The notes beneath the pieces are model-generated. The model was not told the DNA's origin and did not search any database. It worked only from the letters and a program-made list of their open reading frames with translations. From Desulfurococcaceae archaeon UBA285 (GTDB lineage Archaea; Thermoproteota; Thermoprotei_A; Sulfolobales; Desulfurococcaceae), in assembly GCA_002495025.1 (NCBI GenBank), contig DADP01000038.1:1-40091 (forward strand): a DNA stretch of 40,091 nt. The letters run 5' to 3'. Shown piece after piece: positions 1 to 7,607 of the stretch (position 1 is the stretch's first letter; each line of letters begins with the position of its first letter). The position numbers were made by a program, and so were the translations under genes.

Positions 1-1229
1 ATGGCAGTACTGTTGAATGTGTGAACGTAGTCTTTAATCATTCCCTTTCTTCTCACTAGTTTAATTTTTAATCTATAGCTCTGCCAGTCCGTGGTATTAC
101 TACAACTAACCATTTCACGGTAGAGGCCCTGGGCAGGCATCCATGTTTCTAAATCATACTTCTTTGCTGCTGGCGCGCCGAGGTCTCCACTTGCAATATT
201 GACTACACGGTATGGTAGTTCAAGTCCCTTGAATAATTCTTCGGCGTTAGCTATTAACTCCTCCATTATATCCCAGCTCTCTTCTGGTTTAGCATAGACG
301 TATTGCTCGACTTTGTGGAATTGGTGTACTCTAAATATGCCTTTCAAATCTCTTGATCCAGCGCCGGCTTCTTTTCTAAAACACGGTGATACTCCAACGT
401 ATTTTAATGGTAGTTCTTCTTCGGGTATCTCCTCACCGGCGTGTAGTGCTGCTAGTGAGTGTTCTGCTGTTGCTATTAAGTATAAGTCTTCGCCTTCAAT
501 CTTGTATATTGCATCCTCGAATGATTTGAAGTCTATAACGCCCATCATAATACTACGTCTCAACATGTATGGTGGCAGGACTAGTCTATAGCCTTTACTA
601 GTTAAGTAGTCAATAGCATACATTAATAGAGCCATGTCTAAGAATACAAGGTCGTCAAATAAATAGTAGAATCTACTTCCAGCAACCTCGCCTGCTTTAA
701 TAGTGTTTCCAAGTCCAAGAACGTTTTCTAACATATCGGCGTGTCCGATGGGCTTCCACTCTATTACCTCGTAGTCTACTTTGAAGCCATATTTCTCTGT
801 TTGCTGTTTAAACTGTTCTACATAGCCAACCCATACTTTTGGCTTTCCATAAAACCTAATGGGGACGTTGTATGTGTCGTCTGGCCCTATTGGCACACTG
901 TCGTGAACTATATTTGGTAGTTCGAGTAGTGCTTTTTCTCTCTCTTCTTCGATGATTTTTAAACGTTCTTCTAGGGCTTGTAGTTCTTCTAGTAGTTTCT
1001 TGGCTTCTTCTATTTTACGCTGCCTCTCTGGCTCCGGGGTCTTTGAGATTTCACGGCTTAAAACATTGTGTTTATGTCTTACTTCTTGAACTTGTGTGAG
1101 TAGTCTACGCCACTCTAAGTCTAAATTATATGCTTTATCAACAATACTTGGATCCATAAACCTCTTTTTTACGTGTTCACGTAGTTTCTCCGGGTTTTCT
1201 CTTAAAAGCGTTAATATACTCCAGCTCAT
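1..1229 (-). CDS. serS: Seryl-tRNA synthetase, C-terminus cut by window edge
   Basis: Charges tRNA-Ser with serine in the cytoplasm. The frame is open from the ATG at 1229 to the window edge, about 409 residues of a family that is usually about 455-460, so only the last part is missing. The N-terminal third is a charged, helical tRNA-binding arm (about residues 30-110). The class II catalytic core follows, with motif 2 visible as FRKEAGAGSRDLKG and HQFHKVE. The last visible residues, HTFNST, match the start of motif 3. This is the standard bacterial/crenarchaeal type, not the rare methanogen type. It is the last gene of the minus-strand operon, starting 11 nt after the DUF59 gene stop. Confidence 0.96.
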   Translation of the reverse strand, partial: MSWSILTLLRENPEKLREHVKKRFMDPSIVDKAYNLDLEWRRLLTQVQEVRHKHNVLSREISKTPEPERQRKIEEAKKLLEELQALEERLKIIEEEREKALLELPNIVHDSVPIGPDDTYNVPIRFYGKPKVWVGYVEQFKQQTEKYGFKVDYEVIEWKPIGHADMLENVLGLGNTIKAGEVAGSRFYYLFDDLVFLDMALLMYAIDYLTSKGYRLVLPPYMLRRSIMMGVIDFKSFEDAIYKIEGEDLYLIATAEHSLAALHAGEEIPEEELPLKYVGVSPCFRKEAGAGSRDLKGIFRVHQFHKVEQYVYAKPEESWDIMEELIANAEELFKGLELPYRVVNIASGDLGAPAAKKYDLETWMPAQGLYREMVSCSNTTDWQSYRLKIKLVRRKGMIKDYVHTFNSTA

Positions 1230-1240
1230 ACAAGCCAACC

Positions 1241-1603
1241 CTATTCCTGCTTCTGAGTTTGTATATACATTTCCACTATATCATATCCAAACCTCTCTTT
1301 AAACATTGCTCTTCCTTTTTCAGTCATTCTGAGGGGTGTCCACGGAGGGTCATATACAATATCTATATCTGCATCTATTCCCAGTTTTTCTTTCAATTGA
1401 TCTATAATTGTTAATGGTATAACAGTGGCTAGTGGACAGAATGCAGTAGTTAAACCCATATCTATTTTAACGTGTTTTTCATCAAGGATTTTTATATCGT
1501 AGATCAATCCGAGATTGTATACATCTATACCTATTTCGGGGTCAATCACTGTTTCAAGAACATCAATAATCTTCTTTTTCAACTCTTCAAAGTTTGTAGA
1601 CAT
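1241..1603 (-). CDS. MIP18/DUF59 family iron-sulfur assembly protein
   Basis: A 120-residue single-domain protein of the MIP18 (DUF59, PaaD/SufT-like) family, which helps insert or transfer Fe-S clusters in the cytoplasm. The family signature VIDPEIGIDVYNLGLIYDI lies near residues 18-36. The conserved cysteine is in TTAFCPLA and is followed by VYDPPWTPLRMTEKGR, typical of the C-terminus. The ATG is preceded by GGTG at a 6-nt spacing. It sits between a small unknown gene and serS, and a Mrp/NBP35 ATPase of the same pathway is encoded at 37460. The family is clear; the precise client proteins are not. Confidence 0.92.
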   Translation of the reverse strand: MSTNFEELKKKIIDVLETVIDPEIGIDVYNLGLIYDIKILDEKHVKIDMGLTTAFCPLATVIPLTIIDQLKEKLGIDADIDIVYDPPWTPLRMTEKGRAMFKERFGYDIVEMYIQTQKQE

Positions 1604-1663
1604 TTACTACACCAATTAGTTTTATTCAATAACACACTTATTAATAAAAAGAATCGTTGAAAA

Positions 1664-1963
1664 CTACGAGGGTATATAGTCTCTACCGTAGATAGCCCAC
1701 AGCTCTCCTGGTCGCTTAGAAGAAATCCTTACTGCAATATTATATAGTACTACTACTTCTTCGTCTGTTGCATAATCCAACGGCTTTCCCTGATAATTGT
1801 TTTCCTCCCATTTCTTGTTAACACGCTCTAGAATTGATTGTACTTCTGGTTGCGAGTAAAAAGCTATTTTATAGACTACTTCATTGTTTTCGTCAATTAA
1901 TCTAATAATCTCTTCTTTCATTTCGCCTGGTGTTAATTTACGTTTAGATCGGAAGAGATGCAT
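1664..1963 (-). CDS. Small conserved-looking protein of unknown function
   Basis: A 99-residue soluble, charged, mainly helical protein. I recognise no family. A basic N-terminus (RSKRK) is followed by two predicted helices and the C-terminal stretch PGELWAIYGRDYIP. There is no signal peptide, membrane segment or cysteine. It begins 7 nt after the stop of the ribose-1,5-bisphosphate isomerase gene, with AGTAGG as a possible ribosome site, so it is co-transcribed with that gene. Native codon use and tight operon packing support it being real. Confidence 0.75.
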   Translation of the reverse strand: MHLFRSKRKLTPGEMKEEIIRLIDENNEVVYKIAFYSQPEVQSILERVNKKWEENNYQGKPLDYATDEEVVVLYNIAVRISSKRPGELWAIYGRDYIPS

Positions 1964-1970
1964 ATAAAAC

Positions 1971-2957
1971 CTACTCTAGTATTTTCTCCAGGTTTTCTAG
2001 TATGTTTTCAGAATACTTTATACTTTCCAACGTCCACCCTAATTTGTCAATAAGTATTAGTATTGCGGCTTGCGGTGGTAGAACACCATACTCGGTGATA
2101 ATAGCGTCTATGTATTCAGGTGGAGTTACATCGAATACAGGATTTAATATTCTTACTCCTGGGTGTTTTTCAATCCATTCACGTGGAACTACTTCCTCTG
2201 GGTCTCTATACTCTATTTTTACTAGTTCACCTATTAGAGTCAATGGTGAAAACTTATATGATTCTGCTGCAACATATACTCTAACTCTTGCTTCTTTAGC
2301 TACTAGTGCTACTTGACTAGTACCTATTTTGTTTACTACTGCTCCATTACTAGTAACAGTGTCAGCACCTACTACAACATAGTCTACTTCGTGCATAACA
2401 TATCTCACTGCACTGTCAGGTATTTGAACTACTGGTACACCATAACTCTTTAAATGACTAAATGTAATTCTACCCTGGAAGAACGGTCTTGTCTCTGTAT
2501 TGTAGACTTTTACAACCCTCCCCTCTCTATAAGCTCTTGCTATTACTTCAACAGCTGTAGAACTATGACAGTGGGTTAGTACAACCGAGTTCTCTTTGAT
2601 TCTCTTAGCTCCAAACTCGCTTATTCTCTTCACGGCGTTTAATGAATTCTCTACGAATGAATCAGCTGTTTTTACAATACTCTCTCTTGCTTCACTATAC
2701 GATGAAGCGTTTCTCAGTGCTTTTAACACGTATATAACAGCGTTTGGTAGGCTTACAGCTGTAGGCCTTGTTGATATTAGTAGTCTAGCTGTTTCAACCA
2801 TGTATTTTCTAAACGAGTCTAAATCGTGTTCGCCAGGGTATTCAAGAGCTGCTTTTTTCATTGCTTCAGCTGCTGATCTAGCTATTTTACCAGCACCTCT
2901 AATCTTCATGGTTTTAATATCGTTGGCTATTTGCAAGACGCTCTCGGGGAACTTCAT
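1971..2957 (-). CDS. Ribose-1,5-bisphosphate isomerase (eIF2B-like fold)
   Basis: A 328-residue member of the eIF2B/MTNA superfamily. It converts ribose 1,5-bisphosphate to ribulose 1,5-bisphosphate in the archaeal AMP-degradation route (AMP phosphorylase, this enzyme, then type III RuBisCO). The residues known as catalytic in the Thermococcus enzyme are present: a cysteine in LTHCHSSTAV (about residue 130) and an aspartate in VVGADTVTSNGAVVNKIGT (about residue 199). The C-terminal VFDVTPPEYIDAIITEYG is also typical. The ATG overlaps the upstream paralog by 4 nt (ATGA) and is preceded by GGTGAGG. AMP phosphorylase and RuBisCO are not in this window. Confidence 0.9.
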   Translation of the reverse strand: MKFPESVLQIANDIKTMKIRGAGKIARSAAEAMKKAALEYPGEHDLDSFRKYMVETARLLISTRPTAVSLPNAVIYVLKALRNASSYSEARESIVKTADSFVENSLNAVKRISEFGAKRIKENSVVLTHCHSSTAVEVIARAYREGRVVKVYNTETRPFFQGRITFSHLKSYGVPVVQIPDSAVRYVMHEVDYVVVGADTVTSNGAVVNKIGTSQVALVAKEARVRVYVAAESYKFSPLTLIGELVKIEYRDPEEVVPREWIEKHPGVRILNPVFDVTPPEYIDAIITEYGVLPPQAAILILIDKLGWTLESIKYSENILENLEKILE

Positions 2958-3889
2958 CGAATCCTCACCCCGTATTTAGAAGCTAGTAATTCAACGAGCT
3001 GGCTAAGTGTAGGTATTTCTGGGGGGTAGGAGCCATAAATGTTTCTCAGTAATAGTGGTACTGCTTGCGGAGCGATTAATCCATATTCTGTAGCTATTCC
3101 ATCAATGTATTCTGGCGGTATTACTTCGTATAGAGGTACTTTAGCAACAAAGCCTTCCGGAGGCTCTCCCTCTCTCCCCGGTTCAATAATCAAATCTGCC
3201 CCACCCTCTGGTAGTTTGAGTAGCTCGCCATATATTGTTTCATAGTTAAACTTCAGTGTTGGCGCTACAATGAATACTCTCCTACGTGCTTCGTGTGCAA
3301 CAAGAGCTATTAATCCACTACCAATTTTTGACACTACTGCTCCATTAGCAGCTATTGCTTCCGCACCAATAAAGACTTTGGAGACTTCTTTAATGAAAAA
3401 CCTTGCTGCAGAGTCTACTATGAGGTTTACTTTGAAACCTAGTTGCTCAGCGTATTCAGCAATTAATAGTCCTTCTTTTCCAGGCCTTGACTCTGTAACA
3501 TAGAGTTCTATTTTTCTACCCTGGTTTCTAATGGTTTCTAGTAGTCTTCTAATAGCGAGGCTATTACTATTTGTCAAGACAACATCTCCATCAACAATTC
3601 TCCTTGAAGCTATTTCTGCCGCCTTCCACAAAGCTCTATCATAGCTTGTTTTCAACTCAGAGATGTAATCGGCGAGGCCATCAGTACCTTTTTCCAACAA
3701 CCTCGTTGAAACCATTCTCAATAGATTAAAAGAAGCTGTTGATGCTGGACGCTCAGTGTTTAATGTTCTATAATACTCGATTATTCTAGTAGCGAGTAGT
3801 TTTTCATCTCCTCTCAGAGAAATCTCTGCTAGCTCACTTGCTATTTTAAAGAATAACTCTGAGCCCGTGTACCTAGTAAACTCGGTCAA
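2954..3889 (-). CDS. eIF2B-like paralog lacking the isomerase catalytic pair
   Basis: A 311-residue protein of the same eIF2B fold as the downstream gene, sharing the blocks YVTESRPG, IGAEAIAANGAVVSKIGS and VIPPEYIDGIATEYG. The catalytic cysteine is replaced by serine in LTNSNSLA (about residue 108) and the catalytic aspartate by glutamate in GAEA (about residue 177). It is therefore unlikely to be a ribose-1,5-bisphosphate isomerase. A regulatory subunit, a sugar-phosphate sensor or a true aIF2B subunit are alternatives. It is the first gene of the operon, with a TTG start preceded by AGGGGT. Its 4-nt overlap with the active paralog suggests translational coupling and perhaps hetero-oligomers. 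Confidence 0.85.
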   Translation of the reverse strand: MTEFTRYTGSELFFKIASELAEISLRGDEKLLATRIIEYYRTLNTERPASTASFNLLRMVSTRLLEKGTDGLADYISELKTSYDRALWKAAEIASRRIVDGDVVLTNSNSLAIRRLLETIRNQGRKIELYVTESRPGKEGLLIAEYAEQLGFKVNLIVDSAARFFIKEVSKVFIGAEAIAANGAVVSKIGSGLIALVAHEARRRVFIVAPTLKFNYETIYGELLKLPEGGADLIIEPGREGEPPEGFVAKVPLYEVIPPEYIDGIATEYGLIAPQAVPLLLRNIYGSYPPEIPTLSQLVELLASKYGVRIR

Positions 3890-3978
3890 TTCAAACCCCT
3901 AGTTTGAACCGGGCATTGTTAGAATTTATTTACTCATGCATCCTTATATAGATTGAACTCGTTGAACGGTGGTAGTGT

Positions 3979-5454
3979 ATGAAAATACTAGTTAAACCAG
4001 GTGTATTATTAATTGCACTAATTACACTTTGGATTATAAGTACTGGAGTAGCTACTAGTGCACAACAGGGCTATAGAAACATTATTGTCTTCTTTATACC
4101 CGGTGGTGGAGTAGAAGAATTAAAAAGTGTTTTAGACAACACGACACAGTTGAAATACCAGGTTTTCCCATTAGAAAACCCATATAATGCTCCACTAGAC
4201 TACTACGTATACTGGTTGCTATCAGCTTCAAAACCAAGTAGGACAAGTATTCAACTCACTAGTGAAAGCATTAATCAATCAAGAATTGTATACTACTGGG
4301 GAAATGCTACACTAGTTGATATACCATCAGTAGATCCAAGTATTCATCCATCAGCAATCAACCCACTAGTAAACCTCTCAAGCTACTCAATACCACCAGC
4401 AATACTTAGAATACCAATTAATGGATCAATCTATTGGGAAACACTTAAAACAGAAGTTAAAAGCACACTAGAAGGAAACACGTTGAAAATAACACTAGTT
4501 GCATACAATACAAGTGGAAGCACTACGAGCCCCACTAGTGGTAAAACAATTGGCCCAATAGCTATAAACACTACAGAAACAACTGGGAAGAAGGGCTCGT
4601 ATAGACTATTATTCTACATAGTAGAAACAACCAGCAATGAAGTCACATTGTTCTTCCCAGGAGCACTTGCAACTACGGGTTATGCTTCCAATGGGTTTAC
4701 AGAATTCAACGATGTATTCATCTATTGGTTCTTCCTCCAAGAATACAAAGACCTAATAAGCAAACTAGACTCTAATACAATGGAGTGGTGGTTTGCACAG
4801 ACAGCTGGTTCATCTATTAGATTCGTGAGAAAAGCCCTCTCAGAATCAAACAACAATGTGATCTACGCATATCTACCACACCTAGCTCTAATCCAAGAAT
4901 TACTTGGAGAAGAATGGTATAATAAAACAGCTGTAAACTTCTATAAAGTAGTAGTTAACGAACTAACTGGTTTTGCAAATACTCTTAAACCAGGTTACCT
5001 CGCTGTAATAGTCTTGTCTAGTAGAAACGGCGACTACGTTGTATATACTAGTCCACAATTGAAAAACGAAGAACTACTTGCACCAACAAGCTATCCAGAA
5101 TTAATTGCTATTCTATCTACCTACAGCAGTAGATCGGTATTTAATAATTATGGTTCACTAAGAGATAGTAGTGAACTAGTAGACATTAAAAACCAGTTAA
5201 ACGAATGCCAGCAGAATATAACCCAGTTAAACCAGACAATATCGGGTCTACAAGACAGGTATTCAACTTGTGAAGCGGAGAAAGAACTATATCGTATCAG
5301 AGTAGAAGACGTTGATAAAACACTCCAACAGGCTAGAGAACTAGAGAAAACAGCTAGACAATACCTATTGATTGGCCTAGTAGTACCAATAGCTATATCA
5401 ATACTACTAGGTTTTATTGCTATTAGAATTGCAAAAATGAAGCATAGTGAATAA
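3979..5454 (+). CDS. Secreted, membrane-anchored protein with coiled-coil stalk; possible degenerate alkaline-phosphatase fold
   Basis: 491 residues with an N-terminal signal peptide (about 1-28, ending near ATSAQQ), a large ectodomain (about 30-395), a coiled coil (about 400-460) and one C-terminal membrane helix (about 463-485) followed by a basic tail. This makes it a surface protein on a short stalk. I do not recognise a named family. The opening RNIIVFFIPGGG and the later pair NVIYAYLPHLAL and YLAVIVLSSRNGDY resemble the positions of core strands in type I phosphodiesterase/alkaline-phosphatase proteins, but metal ligands are not obvious, so this is only an inference. GGTGG precedes the ATG by 6 nt. 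Its last 32 nt overlap the convergent gene at 5423. Confidence 0.85.
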   Translation: MKILVKPGVLLIALITLWIISTGVATSAQQGYRNIIVFFIPGGGVEELKSVLDNTTQLKYQVFPLENPYNAPLDYYVYWLLSASKPSRTSIQLTSESINQSRIVYYWGNATLVDIPSVDPSIHPSAINPLVNLSSYSIPPAILRIPINGSIYWETLKTEVKSTLEGNTLKITLVAYNTSGSTTSPTSGKTIGPIAINTTETTGKKGSYRLLFYIVETTSNEVTLFFPGALATTGYASNGFTEFNDVFIYWFFLQEYKDLISKLDSNTMEWWFAQTAGSSIRFVRKALSESNNNVIYAYLPHLALIQELLGEEWYNKTAVNFYKVVVNELTGFANTLKPGYLAVIVLSSRNGDYVVYTSPQLKNEELLAPTSYPELIAILSTYSSRSVFNNYGSLRDSSELVDIKNQLNECQQNITQLNQTISGLQDRYSTCEAEKELYRIRVEDVDKTLQQARELEKTARQYLLIGLVVPIAISILLGFIAIRIAKMKHSE

Positions 5455-5881
5455 CCTGGTCTCTGAGTAGATATACAAGTATAGCAATTGAAACAATAAT
5501 AAAGAACAGGTTACATAAAAATCCATTACTCCTACATTTTTTCAATCCATAATACCTATTAGAAAACGGGTAGAATAAAGCCACTCCTCTAACTGTAAAT
5601 GAATCGAGGAAAATATGACTAAGCCAGCCTAGAACTAGTGCTTGTGGTATATAGGGTATTCCAAAGTCAATATAGCGTGTTAAATATTCGAGTAGAAGGT
5701 ATACAAGGACTACTATGAATAAATTGTGGAGTAGTCTTCTATGATATTTTCCAAGATCTAGATCTGGTATTACCCCTCCCAGCCCCGAGATTAATGCGAG
5801 AAATGGGCCTCCATTTACACTCCACAAGCCCATTAATCCACTAATAGCAACTGCGAATAAAACATGTGTTGTTCTCTTCAT
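5423..5881 (-). CDS. YdjM-like membrane-bound metal-dependent hydrolase family (DUF457)
   Basis: 152 residues with about four membrane helices. The family pattern is clear: a histidine at position 6 (RTTHVLF), then GVIPDLDLG, HRRLLHN and GWLSHIFLDSFTVRGVALFYPF, which provide the conserved His/Asp metal-ligand set. These proteins are annotated as putative metal-dependent hydrolases; their substrate is not established. It begins about 6 nt after the rpiA stop and forms an operon with it. Its 3' end overlaps the convergent surface-protein gene by 32 nt. Confidence 0.85.
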   Translation of the reverse strand: MKRTTHVLFAVAISGLMGLWSVNGGPFLALISGLGGVIPDLDLGKYHRRLLHNLFIVVLVYLLLEYLTRYIDFGIPYIPQALVLGWLSHIFLDSFTVRGVALFYPFSNRYYGLKKCRSNGFLCNLFFIIVSIAILVYLLRDQVIHYASFLQF

Positions 5882-5887
5882 ACTCTA

Positions 5888-6595
5888 TCACTTAGTATAT
5901 ACTCTTGCACCGCCTGGATAGCCAACTACAACCACGTCTACTAGTTCAACAGCTGGAAATATACCTGTTTCTACAACTCCATGAATAGATTTTAGTAATT
6001 TATGCGTGTTTAACGGGTCTTCTATTGGTTTTAATGGTTTGAGGTCTAATATGTAGTTGTTATTATCTGTTACAACAGGGCCGTCTTTACCACCACCTAC
6101 TCTTAGAGCTGGTTCAAACAATCCTGTTTTTGCAATGTTTTTTACAACGTAGTTTAACGTGAATGGTACTATTTCTACTGGTATAGATTTTGAATAGAGA
6201 TAACTTCTACCAGTGTATTTCGTATAGTCTACAACATATATTCTCTTAGAAGACAAGTATGCAAGTGTTTTCTCTCTTAGTAGAGCACCACCACGCCCTT
6301 TTACCAAGTCTAGATTTATACTTACTTCATCTGCACCATCAATATATACATCTATATGGTTTACCATTAATGGGTCGAGTGCTGTTAAACCCTTGATTTT
6401 AGAGTACAGTAGTGTGTCTTGTGATGAAGCAATAATATACTTGTTTTTCAAGTAGTCGAGACAAACATCTATAAACTTCTTTACTGTAGAACCAGTTCCA
6501 AGGCCTACTAGTTTAACTCCTTGTATACCATGTAGTATACTACATGCTTCTATAGCCGCTGTTTTCTTGGCTTCTTCAATTTCAATAGTATTCAT
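5888..6595 (-). CDS. rpiA: Ribose-5-phosphate isomerase A
   Basis: A 235-residue RpiA enzyme interconverting ribose 5-phosphate and ribulose 5-phosphate. The phosphate-binding loop LGTGSTVKKF, the active-site DGADE and the KGRGGALLREK block carrying the catalytic glutamate are all present, and the length is normal. The ATG is preceded by GGCGGTG with a short spacer. In organisms lacking the oxidative pentose phosphate pathway this enzyme supplies ribose for nucleotides. A second, unrelated RpiB-type isomerase is encoded at 21128. Confidence 0.96.
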   Translation of the reverse strand: MNTIEIEEAKKTAAIEACSILHGIQGVKLVGLGTGSTVKKFIDVCLDYLKNKYIIASSQDTLLYSKIKGLTALDPLMVNHIDVYIDGADEVSINLDLVKGRGGALLREKTLAYLSSKRIYVVDYTKYTGRSYLYSKSIPVEIVPFTLNYVVKNIAKTGLFEPALRVGGGKDGPVVTDNNNYILDLKPLKPIEDPLNTHKLLKSIHGVVETGIFPAVELVDVVVVGYPGGARVYTK

Positions 6596-6675
6596 TTACA
6601 CCGCCGTTAACTACATATCTTATCTATTCTATGTTAAATTAAAGTTATAACCGCGTTGAAAACTATTTTAAACTG

Positions 6676-7533
6676 GTGATGTATTTGAAGGCATTTATAT
6701 CTGTAGACCTAGAGGGTCTTCCAGGAGTTGCATCTATAACTATGACTACACCTTGGAGTAGTCAGTTTGCAATAGCGTCTAAAGTAATGACGCGCCTAGT
6801 TAACGCTGTAGTAGACGAGTTGTATAAAGCTGGATTTAGCGAGATACTAGTTGCCGATAGCCATGGCTACATGACTAATATCAACTATCTCGAACTAGAT
6901 AGTAGAGCAGGTATAATTCAGGGTTTTCCACGCCCCTTCAGCATGGTTTCAGGTTTGGAAAAGGGGTTTAATGCAGTCTTCTTTATTGGATATCATGCAG
7001 CTGCTGGTACAATGCATGGAATATTAGACCATACATATAGTGGCAGAGTATTCGCTGAAATCAGAGTAAATGGTGAGAAAGCAAGCGAGTACTTGATAAA
7101 TACCCTCTACGCCTCAGAACTAGGTGTACCAGTTGCACTACTAGCTGGAGATGAATACTTGAAAGAAGAAGTTGAAAAATACACTCCATGGGTTGTCTTC
7201 ACTCCATTAAAGAAGGGAGTATCAAGATATGCAGCATACTATCCAAGCCTCGACGAAGTAGAAAAGAGATTAAGGTCTAGTGTGAGAGAAGCAGCTGGTA
7301 AAACGAGAAGAGGTGAATTAAAACTACTAGAACTGGAGAAACCATATATTGTAGACTTGGTGTTTAGAGAGTCTTTGATAGCTGATGCAGTGGAAGTACT
7401 AGACTTTATAGAGAGAGTAAATGCATATACAGTGAGGTTTAAAGCAGACTCGGCAAGGAAAATACTTGGAGTTATAGAAGTAATGGCACTAGTTGGATCA
7501 GCAGTACTCAACATGGCTACAAATATAAAGTAG
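6676..7533 (+). CDS. M55 family zinc peptidase (DppA-like D-aminopeptidase)
   Basis: A 285-residue protein of the DppA family, decameric zinc aminopeptidases first described for D-amino-acid peptides. The metal-binding SVDLEGLPGV at the N-terminus, VADSHGY, the histidine-rich GYHAAAGTMHGILDHTYSG and the later AGDEYL all match the family. GTG at 6676 and ATG at 6679 are both possible starts. An AAAGTTATAA box at 6641-6650 lies about 30 nt upstream, which suits a leaderless transcript. The substrate is unknown; a general peptide-recycling role is likely in an archaeon without murein. Confidence 0.9.
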   Translation: MMYLKAFISVDLEGLPGVASITMTTPWSSQFAIASKVMTRLVNAVVDELYKAGFSEILVADSHGYMTNINYLELDSRAGIIQGFPRPFSMVSGLEKGFNAVFFIGYHAAAGTMHGILDHTYSGRVFAEIRVNGEKASEYLINTLYASELGVPVALLAGDEYLKEEVEKYTPWVVFTPLKKGVSRYAAYYPSLDEVEKRLRSSVREAAGKTRRGELKLLELEKPYIVDLVFRESLIADAVEVLDFIERVNAYTVRFKADSARKILGVIEVMALVGSAVLNMATNIK

Positions 7534-7588
7534 GTCAGACCAGGCCAGCTTCTTCACCAATCCGTCGAGGTGCATTACATCATCAAAA
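7533..7588 (-). ncRNA. C/D box guide sRNA (2'-O-methylation guide)
   Basis: This spacer lies between two convergent coding ends. Read on the minus strand it carries the C/D box elements in order. Box C (TTGATGA) ends at 7580. A 15-nt guide is followed by a D'-like CGGA at 7564-7561, a 3-nt gap and a C'-like GTGAAGA at 7557-7551. A 12-nt guide AGCTGGCCTGGT then leads to a perfect box D, CTGA, at 7538-7535. The total length of about 55 nt and the 12-nt spacer match archaeal C/D sRNAs. The D' box is degenerate, so only the D guide is firm. By the box D+5 rule it would direct methylation of the G in a target containing ACCAGGCCAGCT. I could not identify the target. Confidence 0.75.
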
Positions 7589-7607
7589 AATATTTTTTAT
7601 AGGAGGC

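Noticed and set aside
6105..6130. GGTTCAAAC resembling a tRNA T-loop.
   Set aside because: Inside rpiA coding sequence and without acceptor, D or anticodon arms.
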